Source: Marisediminitalea lipolytica
GTDB lineage: Bacteria; Pseudomonadota; Gammaproteobacteria; Enterobacterales; Alteromonadaceae
Length of the DNA: 64,000 nt
Assembly: GCF_001758465.1 (NCBI RefSeq)
Contig: NZ_MJIC01000010.1
Span: 620,001 to 684,000 of the forward strand
Reading direction: 5' to 3'
Positions 30,015-39,406 of this stretch are shown here, piece after piece. The notes under the pieces are model-generated. The model saw nothing but the letters and a program-made list of their open reading frames with translations. It was not told where the DNA came from and made no database searches. Every line of letters starts with the position of its first letter. Positions within the stretch are counted from its first letter, which is position 1. Made by a program: the position numbers and the translations under genes.

Positions 30015-30674
30015 ATGAACGTAGTGATTACCGGTGCAAATCGTGGCATCGGACTGGCGCTTACCAGGCATTATCTGGCTGCGGGCCACACCGTTTATGG
30101 CGTGTGCCGTAATAGTTCTGATCAACTCAATGCCAGTGATGCTGTGGTTATCGATGGCGTGGATGTCAGCGATCCAGAAACTTTGCCAGCTCATCTGTCG
30201 GCTTTGAAAGACGTTAGCATTGATATCCTTATCAATAACGCCGGTGTACTGGCGAATGAATCATTAAACGAATGGCAGCCCAACACGGTGGATTATCAGT
30301 TCAGGGTAAATGCGATGGGCCCATTGCTGGTTACGCAATGTTTGTTAACGCAACTCAGCGAGGGCAGTAAAATTGCGCTGATCACCAGTCGAATGGGGTC
30401 GATGGCGGATAACGGCTCTGGTGGTTACTATGGCTACCGTATGAGTAAAGCCGCCCTGAATGCGGCAGGTGTATCCATGGCAAAAGATTTGCAAAGTGAG
30501 GGAATTGCGGTGGGATTGTTTCACCCCGGATTCGTGCAAACTGACATGGTTGGCGGTAACGGCGATGTCGATGCCGATACTGCCGCAGCCAATCTGATAG
30601 CCCGCATAAACGAGCTTAACCTGGATAACGCCGGACGGTTTATTCATGCAAACGGTGAAGCGTTACCCTGGTAA
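30015..30674 (+). CDS. Short-chain dehydrogenase/reductase (SDR)
   Basis: A 219-residue SDR with TGANRGIGLAL, NNAGV, the catalytic Ser in ALITSRMGS, and YRMSKAALN with the active-site Tyr and Lys. It resembles the C-factor/CsgA-like branch of SDRs, often annotated only as SDR, and the substrate is unknown. ATG at 30015 follows AAGGAG by five bases. It is probably the last gene of the comEC-kdsB run, ending opposite rimO. Confidence 0.88.
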   Translation: MNVVITGANRGIGLALTRHYLAAGHTVYGVCRNSSDQLNASDAVVIDGVDVSDPETLPAHLSALKDVSIDILINNAGVLANESLNEWQPNTVDYQFRVNAMGPLLVTQCLLTQLSEGSKIALITSRMGSMADNGSGGYYGYRMSKAALNAAGVSMAKDLQSEGIAVGLFHPGFVQTDMVGGNGDVDADTAAANLIARINELNLDNAGRFIHANGEALPW

Positions 30675-30706
30675 CACTTCACTCTAAACGCGCAAGAGGC
30701 GGCGGG

Positions 30707-32149
30707 TTACGCCTCTTCGCTATCCTCTTCATCCTGGTCGTCAGATAATACTGCCCACATATCATGCTCATTGGTGTGGATCACTTCGGCCCAGACATGT
30801 TGCCCTGGTGTAACGTCATAAACACCGTTGAGATGAACCACGCCGTCAACCTCAGGAGCATCTGCGTAACAACGTCCCACAGCGCCTTCGGCATCAACGC
30901 TGTCGATGACAACCTGATATTCCTGACCAATACGCAGTTTCAGGCGCTCAGCACTGATCTCACTTTGCACCGCCATAAAACGTTCCAATCGCTGTTGTTT
31001 AATTTCTTCATCAACAGGGTCGGGTAAATCGTTAGCGGTAGCACCTTCCACCGGCGAATAGGCAAAGCAGCCAACGCGGTCCAGCTGCGCTTCACGCAGG
31101 AAGTCCAGCAGTTCGCAAAATTCTTCTTCGGTTTCACCCGGGAAACCAACAATGAAGGTAGAACGAATAATTAACTGCGGACACGCCTCACGCCATTGTT
31201 TAATGCGCTCCAGCGTGCGCTCGGCACTGCCCGGACGTTTCATCAGTTTAAGAATACGTTTGTTGGCGTGTTGAAACGGGATATCCAGATAAGGCAGGAT
31301 TTTACCTTCGTTCATCAGCGGGATTAAGTTGTCTACATGAGGGTAGGGATACACATAATGCAGTCGTACCCACATGCCCATTTCACCCAGTTTTTCGCAC
31401 AGTTGTTGCAGGTGCGTTTTTACCGGCATGCCGTTCCAAAACCCGGTGCGGTGTTTAACATCGACGCCGTATGCACTGGTGTCCTGTGAAATTACCAGTA
31501 ATTCCGTTACGCCGGCGTTTTTCAGGCGCTGGGCTTCATCGAGGATTTCGCCAATCGGGCGACTGACCAGATCGCCGCGCATCGATGGAATTATGCAAAA
31601 GGTACAACGGTGGTTACAGCCTTCGGAAATCTTAAGATAAGCAAAGTGACGCGGTGTCAGCTTGATACCATGATCCGGGATCAGATGTTCGAAGGGATTA
31701 TGCTGTGGTTTGGGCAAATGATCATGCACCTGATTGACCACTTCCTCATAGGCGTGGGGCCCGGTTATGGCCAGCACATTGGGGTGCACTTCGCGGATCT
31801 CGTTTTCTTTTATGCCCAGGCAGCCGGTTACGATTACCTTACCGTTCTCGGCCAGTGCTTCGCCAATGGTATCCAGTGATTCCTGTACCGCTGCATCAAT
31901 AAAACCGCAGGTATTCACAATTACCAGCGCTGCGTCGTTATAGGTAGGTACAACCTCGTAGCCTTCGGTGCGCAGTTGAGTCAGGATCCGCTCAGAATCG
32001 ACCAGGTTTTTCGGGCAGCCCAGGCTTACAAAGCCAATGCGCGCTCCACCATTTGTGGTGCTGACACTTTCCTGTGCTTGCTGCTCAAGTACCGCCTTAG
32101 GTCCTTCCATTGTGGTGGTTTGTTTCGGGTCAAATTTTTCAACGGTCAT
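30707..32149 (-). CDS. rimO: Ribosomal protein S12 methylthiotransferase RimO
   Basis: A radical-SAM enzyme that methylthiolates an Asp of ribosomal protein S12. The 480 residues show an N-terminal UPF0004 domain with its three Cys (GCPKN, NTCGFID, TGCLG), the radical-SAM cluster CNHRCTFC (near residue 180), and a C-terminal TRAM domain. An N-terminal extension of about 35 polar residues comes before the conserved [11 protein letters not shown]; the true start could be internal, but the ATG at 32149 has AGAG upstream. The acidic C-terminal tail ([11 protein letters not shown]) is also notable. Confidence 0.95.
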   Translation of the reverse strand: MTVEKFDPKQTTTMEGPKAVLEQQAQESVSTTNGGARIGFVSLGCPKNLVDSERILTQLRTEGYEVVPTYNDAALVIVNTCGFIDAAVQESLDTIGEALAENGKVIVTGCLGIKENEIREVHPNVLAITGPHAYEEVVNQVHDHLPKPQHNPFEHLIPDHGIKLTPRHFAYLKISEGCNHRCTFCIIPSMRGDLVSRPIGEILDEAQRLKNAGVTELLVISQDTSAYGVDVKHRTGFWNGMPVKTHLQQLCEKLGEMGMWVRLHYVYPYPHVDNLIPLMNEGKILPYLDIPFQHANKRILKLMKRPGSAERTLERIKQWREACPQLIIRSTFIVGFPGETEEEFCELLDFLREAQLDRVGCFAYSPVEGATANDLPDPVDEEIKQQRLERFMAVQSEISAERLKLRIGQEYQVVIDSVDAEGAVGRCYADAPEVDGVVHLNGVYDVTPGQHVWAEVIHTNEHDMWAVLSDDQDEEDSEEA

Positions 32150-32521
32150 AGTGAACTCTGGTGTTTAGCAACAGCGGTTTTAAAGGGCGCAGAGTATACC
32201 CAAAAAATTCGCTGACTTCATCTTTGGCGTAGGAACTTTATGTGGGCAAAAGTCCAACCAGCAGGGCAGAGAGAGCCAGATGGTATTTGTGCTCAGTTCT
32301 TTTTTGTGAATTTATGTAACAGTCAGATTGCTGAGGTCCGACACGGCTTCCGTTTCAGGCTCTTCGCAGCCTGGGAGGTAACTTAAAACCTTGCGCAGTT
32401 AGTTGATTAAGCACACTTTTCGGACTTTGTCATAAATCGTTGCAATTCGGCTCTTAGGAATAATGCCCACGAATGATACAACCTGTCTTACTGACATATG
32501 GATAATCTTGGAGTAAATCAA
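32150..32521. other. Intergenic stretch between rimO and serine hydrolase gene
   Basis: A 372-base divergent spacer without a gene. On the minus strand a TATACT box (32193-32198) may be the rimO -10; its -35 is poor. CAGGCT (32356-32361) pairs with AGCCTG (32368-32373), and CTTCC before it can pair with GGAG after it, forming a hairpin without a T-run. I see nothing else that I can name. Confidence 0.4.
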
Positions 32522-33835
32522 ATGAAGCAAGCAGGATTGTGGCTAACCGCAACGGTGCTGGCTATTGCGGCCTGGACAACATTGAATTTTCTGGCCACAA
32601 CAGAAGGCTGGTTGCTTAAACCAATTGCACCTGAAGGCGATGTACCGGCTTTTTCGCAAGCATTGACAGAGTATGCGCAATCACAAAACACAGGCAATCT
32701 GGTTTTTGCCATTCTTGATGAAAAAGGCTTGCCCGTTAGCCAGCAGTTTTTTTCTGAAGGCCGGGCAGTAAATAGTGACAGTTTGTTTGGCGTTGCATCG
32801 CTGAGTAAATGGGTTACAGCGGTGGGTGTTATGACGCTGGTTGAAGACGGGATCCTGGCGCTGGATGAACCGGTGGAGACTTACCTTAAACGGTGGCATT
32901 TGCCGCCAAGCGAATTTGATAACAATGCGGTGACGTTGCGTCGCTTACTGAGTCATACCGCAGGAATTACCGACGGTCTGGGACATGATGGGTTTAAGCC
33001 CGGAGAACCGGTTCAGGCGCTGACGGAACACCTGACCAAAGCGGCTGATGCCGATCCGGCAGTGGATGGCAGAGTGAGGGTAGGCATGGCGCCCGGTAGT
33101 CGCTGGATGTATTCAGGAGGCAGTTATAATCTTGTTCAGCTTATCATTGAAGATGCGACTGGTGCTGATTTCACAGAGGTAATGCAAGCCAGGGTATTTA
33201 CTCCACTGGGGATGAAAGATACCGGATTTACTGTCCCACGGGACAATCCCCGTTTAGCTGAATATTTTGGTGAAAATGGTGAGCGCCGGGAGTATCCAAA
33301 CTATACCTCACTGGCGGCAACGGGGTTATATACGAGCTTGCATGATCTGATTATATTTGCCCAGGCTCAGCTACCCTCATCAGCAGTGGGTAGCGATCAG
33401 CCTCGCTTATTGAGTGATGCATCATTGGCGCAAATGCGGGCACCTTTGGCTAATGTCGATGGCCTTGATATCTGGGGTGCAGGGGTGATTATTTACGCGC
33501 CGCTGGCAAATGGTGATAACGTTATCGGACATGGCGGCCAGTCGCCGTTTCTGAATGCGTCTGTCAGGGTCAATCCTGCCACTGGCGCAGCCTTTATTGC
33601 TATTCAAACAGGCAATGCTAATGCGCTGGCTTCCGATTTAGGGACGTTGTGGACAACCTGGCAAACCGGCAAACCTGATCTCTACATTCTGCGTAATACC
33701 TTGGGCGATATGGTTTTGCGCATTTTAATTGGCACGGCACTGATTATTTTACTGGTGACTATTCTGGCTGTGATAAAGTGGCGACGTAGCCGGTCTACTC
33801 ATAAGCTCAGCCAACAATTAATGTCCGGAAAGTGA
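32522..33835 (+). CDS. Serine hydrolase of the beta-lactamase class C / penicillin-binding family
   Basis: About 437 residues. An N-terminal hydrophobic stretch (LWLTATVLAIAAWTTLNFL) is a signal anchor or signal peptide, and a C-terminal membrane helix (LRILIGTALIILLVTILAVI) is followed by a basic tail, so the catalytic domain is held at the inner membrane facing the periplasm. The S-x-x-K motif is SLSK, the Y-x-N motif is YSGGSYN and the third is HGG. These occur in beta-lactamases, D-aminopeptidases and esterases alike; lack of further hallmarks means I would not call it an antibiotic resistance enzyme. ATG at 32522 follows GGAG by eight bases. Confidence 0.85.
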   Translation: MKQAGLWLTATVLAIAAWTTLNFLATTEGWLLKPIAPEGDVPAFSQALTEYAQSQNTGNLVFAILDEKGLPVSQQFFSEGRAVNSDSLFGVASLSKWVTAVGVMTLVEDGILALDEPVETYLKRWHLPPSEFDNNAVTLRRLLSHTAGITDGLGHDGFKPGEPVQALTEHLTKAADADPAVDGRVRVGMAPGSRWMYSGGSYNLVQLIIEDATGADFTEVMQARVFTPLGMKDTGFTVPRDNPRLAEYFGENGERREYPNYTSLAATGLYTSLHDLIIFAQAQLPSSAVGSDQPRLLSDASLAQMRAPLANVDGLDIWGAGVIIYAPLANGDNVIGHGGQSPFLNASVRVNPATGAAFIAIQTGNANALASDLGTLWTTWQTGKPDLYILRNTLGDMVLRILIGTALIILLVTILAVIKWRRSRSTHKLSQQLMSGK

Positions 33836-33840
33836 AAAAC

Positions 33841-34269
33841 ATGACAACAATAACCCATTACACAAGCTCTGAAGGCATAGACTGGTCTGGCGTTATTGCC
33901 GTAATGCAACAGCTTCGCCCCCAGCTTGCGGCAGCAGACATAGAGCAACAAATTAAGACTCAGTTTTCTCTGGGGTATCAGTTGCTGGTGGCCACCAATG
34001 ACGAAAAAGTCATTGGACTTGCCGGTTTTATCGTCGGCTGCAAGCTGGCCTGGGGCAAGCATTTGTATATCGATGACCTGGTTGTTGCTGAACAATTCCG
34101 TGGTCAGCATACCGGACAGGCGTTACTGAATCATTGTCGCGAGATAGCGCAAGCTGCCGGTTGTCAGAGCCTGCACCTGGACTCAGGTACCCAACGTCAT
34201 GGCGCCCACGCTTTTTATTTGCATGAAAAGATGCATATCAGCAGCTTTCATTTTGCCACATCACTTTAG
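33841..34269 (+). CDS. GNAT family N-acetyltransferase
   Basis: A 142-residue acetyltransferase. The motif A region LYIDDLVVAEQFRGQHTGQALLNH binds acetyl-CoA (R/Q-x-x-G-x-G/A variant), and C-terminal QRHGAHAFYLHEKM is typical. The substrate is unknown. ATG at 33841 follows GGAAAG by eight bases; a GTG at 33832 overlaps the previous stop and is less likely. It is probably co-transcribed with the serine hydrolase. Confidence 0.85.
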   Translation: MTTITHYTSSEGIDWSGVIAVMQQLRPQLAAADIEQQIKTQFSLGYQLLVATNDEKVIGLAGFIVGCKLAWGKHLYIDDLVVAEQFRGQHTGQALLNHCREIAQAAGCQSLHLDSGTQRHGAHAFYLHEKMHISSFHFATSL

Positions 34270-34278
34270 TTTTTTATT

Positions 34279-34764
34279 ATGATCCCGTTACCCCTTAAAC
34301 ATTATGATGAAGCTGGTACCGTGCTGGCGCCCCGGTGGTTTTACTGGATGCTGGCCATAGCGTGTCGGGATCTGTTGTTAGTCGTGGCGTTTACCGCTAT
34401 ACCGGCAGAGTCTGCACGTTTGTACAGGCTGTTTTTTCCTCATAGTGACACGCTGTGGCTGCAGGTTGTTGCTACGTTGCCTTTTTTGCTGGTGGTTTTA
34501 CTGGTAAGTTTCAGAGAGCAACTATGGCAGCACGGCTACACAGGCTGGCGCTTGCTTATTAAACCACTGTGTAGTCTCGGGGCGTTATTTCAGCTTGGCG
34601 TGGTTGTCAGCTTTTTACAACGGGCAGGCTGGCAATTTGATGGCTATCTAGGGAGTGTGGTGATGGTGTTGGTGACGTTTATTTATATGGTTAATCGCAG
34701 TCATCATATCGATGTTATGCTTAAAGACTGGCGACAGCCACCAGTCAGGGTTAAGCAAAATTAA
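34279..34764 (+). CDS. DUF2919 (YfeZ-like) membrane protein
   Basis: A 161-residue protein with about four membrane helices. The opening LKHYDEAGTVLAPRWFYWMLAIACRD matches the DUF2919 family, which includes E. coli YfeZ and has no known function. It starts nine bases after the GNAT stop with no clear ribosome site, suggesting coupling to it. Confidence 0.72.
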   Translation: MIPLPLKHYDEAGTVLAPRWFYWMLAIACRDLLLVVAFTAIPAESARLYRLFFPHSDTLWLQVVATLPFLLVVLLVSFREQLWQHGYTGWRLLIKPLCSLGALFQLGVVVSFLQRAGWQFDGYLGSVVMVLVTFIYMVNRSHHIDVMLKDWRQPPVRVKQN

Positions 34765-34799
34765 CATTAAGCCGGGGTTAAACACTATGCCCGGGTTAA

Positions 34800-35207
34800 T
34801 TACTGGGTATTGTTGGCCAGAGCCTGATCAAAATAGGCTTTAACGCTTACCTGACTATCATTAACCAGGCGTTCGTAACATATCCCGGCAAAAGCATAGG
34901 AATAAAGGCCAACATCCAGTACTACAAACGGGGCTGCTTTATCAGAATCATCATAGCGCCACTGACCACCAATAATGCTTTTCATCACTTCGCCAATGTA
35001 GGCGCCATAAATGTTACACAGGGTAAATACGGCATTGTCTTCCAGGGCCTGATCTTTAAAGCGATCAACAAAAGCCAGTAGCAGATTGTCGACCATCTCG
35101 ATGCTATCAGGACTGAAATCCAGTGTAACATCAAACATGTCCTTGCTGGTTTCTACCGCATCTTTTGCGCTGTCTGCCATCAGTTGTTCTAATTCGTGTT
35201 GTTGCAT
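34800..35207 (-). CDS. Small cytoplasmic protein of unknown function
   Basis: About 135 residues, acidic, without signal or membrane segments. It has an N-terminal helix (QQHELEQLMADSAKDAVE) and a central VDNLLLAFVDRF ... NIYGAYIGEVMKS region followed by GGQWRYDD; this pattern recalls immunity- or DUF3806-like small proteins, but I cannot assign a family. The ATG at 35207 is preceded by AAGGAG seven bases upstream, better than the ORF start at 35273, which would overlap tcdA. It is downstream of tcdA in the same orientation and may be co-transcribed. Confidence 0.7.
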   Translation of the reverse strand: MQQHELEQLMADSAKDAVETSKDMFDVTLDFSPDSIEMVDNLLLAFVDRFKDQALEDNAVFTLCNIYGAYIGEVMKSIIGGQWRYDDSDKAAPFVVLDVGLYSYAFAGICYERLVNDSQVSVKAYFDQALANNTQ

Positions 35208-35269
35208 TATGGCTCTCCTTTTATCGTATTGTGCGCGACGCAGCTTAAAATGTCGAGTCAGGACAACGT

Positions 35270-36043
35270 TCACGCACCGCAGAGTTTGTTGACAATACGG
35301 GCCGCCGCAAACATGCCAAATGATGCCGTGACCATCACCGATGCGCCAAATCCGGAGGTGCAGTCGAGTCGGGTACTGCCATCATTCAGCGATTTATTAT
35401 GGCACACCGAGCCATCGGGCTGCGGATAACGGAGCTGTTCGGTTGAAAAAATACACTCTATACCAAACCGACGTTTAGGGTTTTTAGAAAAACCATAGTT
35501 ACGGCGCAGTTCGTTTCGCAGCTTTGCTGCCAGCGGATCCTGAATGGTGCGGGCTAAATCGGCACAGGTGATCTGAGTCGGGTCGATTTGTCCGCCTGCA
35601 CCACCCACGGTGACTACCGGGATTTTATTGCGTTTGCAGTAATACAAAATACTGGCTTTGGCTTTGATAGAGTCAGTGGCTTCAATAACACCGTCATACT
35701 GGCCGTCCATGTATTCCATCACTGTTTCAGGGGTAACGAAATCTTCGATAGCATGGACCACGCAGTCAGGGTTTATCTGTCTGATACGATCCGCCATCAC
35801 CGCCACTTTTGACTGTCCGATGGTGTCAGCCATTGCGTGGATCTGGCGGTTAGTATTGGTGATACAAATATCGTCCAAATCAATTAGAGTTATTTGCCCT
35901 ATGCCGGTCCGGGCTAGAGCTTCTGCACTCCAGGAACCCACACCGCCAATGCCTATAACAGCGATGTGCAAACCCGCAATGGTGGTTGTGGGGGATTCAC
36001 CATACAATCTGGCGACACCGCCAAAGCGTTGTTTATCAAACAT
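35270..36043 (-). CDS. tcdA: tRNA threonylcarbamoyladenosine dehydratase TcdA (CsdL)
   Basis: Cyclises t6A37 to ct6A in tRNAs that read ANN codons, in an ATP-dependent E1-like reaction. The 257-residue product begins MFDKQRFGGVARLYG and carries the nucleotide loop IGIGGVGSWSAEALARTG, DLDDICITNTNRQ, and VTVGGAGGQIDPTQI, all characteristic. The ATG at 36043 is preferred because AAAGG lies seven bases before it, and homologues start there. It is divergent from lhgO with an 79-base gap. Confidence 0.93.
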   Translation of the reverse strand: MFDKQRFGGVARLYGESPTTTIAGLHIAVIGIGGVGSWSAEALARTGIGQITLIDLDDICITNTNRQIHAMADTIGQSKVAVMADRIRQINPDCVVHAIEDFVTPETVMEYMDGQYDGVIEATDSIKAKASILYYCKRNKIPVVTVGGAGGQIDPTQITCADLARTIQDPLAAKLRNELRRNYGFSKNPKRRFGIECIFSTEQLRYPQPDGSVCHNKSLNDGSTRLDCTSGFGASVMVTASFGMFAAARIVNKLCGA

Positions 36044-36122
36044 TTCAAAGCCTTTTTGGGTTGATGTTAGCAATGGGTCGAGTACTATCGGGGTGAGTTT
36101 AGCATTTTTCAATAGATTACCC

Positions 36123-37325
36123 ATGTCAGAATGTGATTTTGCCATTATTGGTGCCGGTATTATTGGTGCAGCTGTAGCTTTTAAGCTCAGCCAGCGTCAA
36201 CCCCAGGCCAGAATACGCGTCTTCGATAAAGAACCGTTTTGTGCGGCTCATCAAACGGGGCGTAATTCGGGGGTAATTCATGCTGGTGTGTATTATGAGC
36301 CAGGCAGCTTTAAAGCCCGTTTTTGTCGTGCTGGCCTGGAGCATACCTATGAATTTTGCCAGCGTTTCGATTTACCCTACGAGCAATGCGGGAAGCTGAT
36401 TGTGGCTACCAGGGATAGCGAGTTACCGGCTATGGAGCGCTTATTTAAACGCTGTCAGGAAAACGACTTAGCGCCCCGGTTACTCAGTGCCGCAGAAATC
36501 AAACGTCGTGAGCCAAACATTCACGCCGTTGGCGGTTTTTATGTCGGGCAAACGGGCATAACGGATTACCGCGCGATTACGGATTGTTTGTTACAACAGG
36601 CAAAGCTACAGGGTGCTTGTGATGTAAATTATCATCATCAGTTGGTCGACATAAATGCTAATGACAGCGGGGTTAGCCTCACTTTTAAACAGCCTCAGGG
36701 GGAGAGCAGGGTAAAGGCGGCTCAGCTCATTAATTGTGCGGGTATTTACAGTGATGAGTTGATTCGATTACAGGGACTTAGCTGCGATTTCAGAATGCTG
36801 CCATTTAAAGGCGAGTATTTTAAGCTCGGTGAAAAATACAACAATATCACCCAACACCTGATCTATCCCGTTCCTGATCCTGCTATGCCGTTTCTTGGCG
36901 TGCATTTAACCCGTATGATTGGTGGTTACACAACTGTTGGCCCTAATGCCGTGCTGACAACCGGTCGCGAGGCTTATGATCATCTGTTGAGTAAGGATGC
37001 CGAGTGGCGAACAGTGTTCGGGCATAGCGATGTCTGGATGCTTTTATGGCGGTATAAAAAAGCAGCGGTTAAGGAGTTATACTCATCGCTATCTAAGGCG
37101 CATTATGCGCGATTGGTGAGTCGGTATTGTCCGGGCATTACGGCCGCTGACTTCCAACCTTATCGAGCCGGAATACGCGCTCAGGCCGTTGATAGTAACG
37201 GCAACCTGATCCACGACTTTAAGTTCATTGAGTCTGCGAATGCCTTGCATGTGGGTAATGCACCATCACCCGCGGCTACCAGTGCGTTACCCATTGCCGA
37301 TGAGATAATTCAACGACTGTTCTAA
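36123..37325 (+). CDS. lhgO: L-2-hydroxyglutarate dehydrogenase/oxidase LhgO
   Basis: An FAD enzyme that oxidises L-2-hydroxyglutarate to 2-oxoglutarate at the membrane. The 400-residue product has the N-terminal dinucleotide motif IIGAGIIGAAVAF, TGRNSGVIHAGVYY, FKGEYFKL and the C-terminal IRAQAVDSNGNLIHDF, as in LhgO/YgaF. The ATG at 36123 matches the family start but lacks a good ribosome site. The reading frame stays open upstream over the antisense of tcdA; I treat that as chance. Its substrate feeds the 2-oxoglutarate pool used by the sucAB enzymes encoded further on. Confidence 0.9.
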   Translation: MSECDFAIIGAGIIGAAVAFKLSQRQPQARIRVFDKEPFCAAHQTGRNSGVIHAGVYYEPGSFKARFCRAGLEHTYEFCQRFDLPYEQCGKLIVATRDSELPAMERLFKRCQENDLAPRLLSAAEIKRREPNIHAVGGFYVGQTGITDYRAITDCLLQQAKLQGACDVNYHHQLVDINANDSGVSLTFKQPQGESRVKAAQLINCAGIYSDELIRLQGLSCDFRMLPFKGEYFKLGEKYNNITQHLIYPVPDPAMPFLGVHLTRMIGGYTTVGPNAVLTTGREAYDHLLSKDAEWRTVFGHSDVWMLLWRYKKAAVKELYSSLSKAHYARLVSRYCPGITAADFQPYRAGIRAQAVDSNGNLIHDFKFIESANALHVGNAPSPAATSALPIADEIIQRLF

Positions 37326-37420
37326 AACATAGAATAATCAGTCCAAATGTTCCGTTAACCCGTTTGTGTTGTTTTGTGGTCAACTTGTTAACACATTAAA
37401 CAGTACAACGGGAGACAGGC

Positions 37421-38353
37421 ATGGGCTTGCTGATTAACGGTAAATGGCATGATAAGTGGTACGACACAGCTAAAAGCGGCGGTCGGTTTGAACGTCAGGA
37501 TTCGTTGTTCAGAAATACCATTGAAAAGGGCGGGGAATTTGAGGCTGAAAGCGGCCGCTATCATCTGTATGTATCCCTGGCCTGTCCTTGGGCTCACCGG
37601 ACGCTTATCATGCGTCAGCTTAAATCGTTAACATCTCATATCAGCGTTTCGATTGTAAGTCCTGACATGCTCGATAATGGCTGGACATTTTTACCTTACA
37701 AGGGCAGCACAGGAGACACCCTGTATGGCCATCGTTATATGTACGAAATCTATCTTCGCCAGCAGGCTGACGTGACGACCCGGGTTACCGTACCGGTGTT
37801 GTGGGATAAAAAGACCGAGCGTATCGTTAACAACGAGTCAGCGGAAATTATCCGTATTTTAAATAACAGTTTTAACGATATTACCGGTAATTACAGTGAT
37901 TTTTATCCCGAGCAGTTGCGCCCGGAAATTGATGAAGTTAACCAGTGGGTTTACAACGACATTAACAATGGGGTTTACAAAGCGGGGTTCGCCACCGACC
38001 AGGCGGTATACGAAGCGGCGGTGGACAAGCTGTTTAGTGCTCTTGACAAGGTAGAAGCACGGCTGCAGCGCCAGGCATTTTTAGTGGGCAATCACCTTAC
38101 CGAAGCTGATATCCGGTTGTTTACCACGCTGGTTCGGTTTGATGCGGTGTATCACGGCCACTTTAAGTGTAATCGTAAACAAATTCAGGATTATCCGGCG
38201 ATGTTTGATTATATGAAGCGTATTTACCGGTTGGATGGTGTGGCGGACACCACTAATATGGATCATATTAAACGGCACTATTATTACAGCCACACGATGA
38301 TTAATCCTACTCAGGTGGTACCCGTCGGGCCTGACGTCTCTTTATGGAAATAG
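37421..38353 (+). CDS. yqjG: Glutathionyl-hydroquinone reductase (YqjG/ECM4 family)
   Basis: A 310-residue xi-class glutathione transferase. The thioredoxin-like domain has the active-site CPWAHR (near residue 60) and the helical domain the usual NNESAEIIRIL and YPAMFDYMKRIY. It reduces glutathionyl-hydroquinones to hydroquinones with glutathione. GGGAG lies six bases before the ATG. A pirin gene follows by seven bases, as in many proteobacteria, suggesting shared regulation in redox or quinone stress. Confidence 0.9.
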   Translation: MGLLINGKWHDKWYDTAKSGGRFERQDSLFRNTIEKGGEFEAESGRYHLYVSLACPWAHRTLIMRQLKSLTSHISVSIVSPDMLDNGWTFLPYKGSTGDTLYGHRYMYEIYLRQQADVTTRVTVPVLWDKKTERIVNNESAEIIRILNNSFNDITGNYSDFYPEQLRPEIDEVNQWVYNDINNGVYKAGFATDQAVYEAAVDKLFSALDKVEARLQRQAFLVGNHLTEADIRLFTTLVRFDAVYHGHFKCNRKQIQDYPAMFDYMKRIYRLDGVADTTNMDHIKRHYYYSHTMINPTQVVPVGPDVSLWK

Positions 38354-38360
38354 GATAAAA

Positions 38361-39194
38361 ATGACCAATAGAACAATAAAGCAACTTGTTAGCGGTATGC
38401 CCACCCAGGACGGTGCCGGTGTGAGTTTAACCCGCATCATCGGTCAGCGCGCGTTACCCAATTTAGATCCTTTTTTGATGCTCGACTACTTTGGTTCTGA
38501 TAAGCCCGATGACTACATTGCGGGTTTTCCACCCCATCCACACCGCGGTTTTCAGACGGTTACTTACATGCTCAAAGGAAAAATGGGGCATCGTGACTCA
38601 GTAGGAAACGAGGGAATAATCGAGGACGGCGGTATACAGTGGATGAATGCAGGAAAAGGTATCATTCATGAGGAAATGCCAAAACAAACCGATGGCGAGC
38701 TGAAAGGGTTTCAGTTGTGGGTGAATCTGCCTGCCAGGGATAAACTTTCAGCACCAGGCTATCAGGATATTAAACCGGAACGTGTGCCTGTAGTGGAAGT
38801 CGGAGATAACATCTCTGCCAAAGTATTAGCGGGCAGTCTTTGTGGTGTTAACGGGCCCGTTGAGACAACTAATGTTAAACCCTTGTTTATCGACCTGCAC
38901 TGGCAGTCGCAAGCTGCGGCGACGTTAGCTGTAACGGCGGGGCACAATGCCTTTATTTATTGCTACGATGGTGGGCTGCAAGTAAGTGGTGAAACGGTTG
39001 AAAGCGGCAAGCTGGCTGTATTAACCGATGGCGATGAGGTTTTACTTCACAGTGGAAGAGCAGGTAAAGCTATCCTGGTGGCGGCAGCACCCATTGGTGA
39101 ACCTGTGGTTCAGTATGGTCCATTCGTCATGAATACCGAAGCTGAAATTCATCAGGCCATTCAGGATTATCAACAAGGTAAACTGACCGTCTGA
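38361..39194 (+). CDS. Pirin family protein
   Basis: A bicupin of 277 residues. The N-terminal cupin holds the metal-binding signature PHPHRGFQTVTYML with the His cluster, then HRDSVGNEG and NAGKGIIHEEMP; these bind one iron. E. coli YhhW of this family has quercetin dioxygenase activity, others act as regulators, so the role here is not fixed. It starts seven bases after the hydroquinone reductase stop, with AGGA upstream. Confidence 0.9.
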   Translation: MTNRTIKQLVSGMPTQDGAGVSLTRIIGQRALPNLDPFLMLDYFGSDKPDDYIAGFPPHPHRGFQTVTYMLKGKMGHRDSVGNEGIIEDGGIQWMNAGKGIIHEEMPKQTDGELKGFQLWVNLPARDKLSAPGYQDIKPERVPVVEVGDNISAKVLAGSLCGVNGPVETTNVKPLFIDLHWQSQAAATLAVTAGHNAFIYCYDGGLQVSGETVESGKLAVLTDGDEVLLHSGRAGKAILVAAAPIGEPVVQYGPFVMNTEAEIHQAIQDYQQGKLTV

Positions 39195-39218
39195 ACAATC
39201 CAGTAAAATTCCCTACCG

Positions 39219-39258
39219 TTGACGGATAATTAATCAATCATCCGTCAATCTGTATACT
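39219..39258 (+). promoter_or_regulatory. Inverted repeat and -10-like box upstream of manC
   Basis: TTGACGGAT (39219-39227) and ATCCGTCAA (39240-39248) form a 9-bp inverted repeat 12 bases apart, followed by TATACT (39253-39258). The -35 position expected for that box (about 39230) falls between the arms. It could be an operator for manC-cpsG; the pirin gene ends just before it, so a terminator-like role is also possible, though no T-run is present. Confidence 0.4.
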
Positions 39259-39406
39259 CATCGCATTTATTTCAGATAAAACGTGCCGCAATGTTGATTG
39301 CCCTGCATTCCTTGATTAACATGGTTTAAGGAATAAATAAGTATCGCTTTTCTTGTTTAGCATTCAAATAAAGCAAAGAAAGTGAAACCAATCAACAGGA
39401 ATTTCA

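Noticed and set aside
30694..30717. Hairpin AAGAGGCG/CGCCTCTT between the SDR gene and rimO
   Set aside because: It overlaps the rimO stop codon and lacks a T-run on either strand, so I do not call it a terminator.
32522..33835. Antibiotic-resistance beta-lactamase
   Set aside because: SxxK and YxN motifs are shared by many esterases and peptidases, and the membrane-anchored C-terminus is unlike secreted class C enzymes.
34772..34794. CCGGG/CCCGG inverted repeat between the DUF2919 gene and the small unknown gene
   Set aside because: Short stem with a long loop and no T-run.
35658..36122. In-frame extension of lhgO upstream by 155 codons
   Set aside because: It lies wholly antisense to tcdA, and LhgO homologues begin at the MSECDFAIIGAGIIG start.
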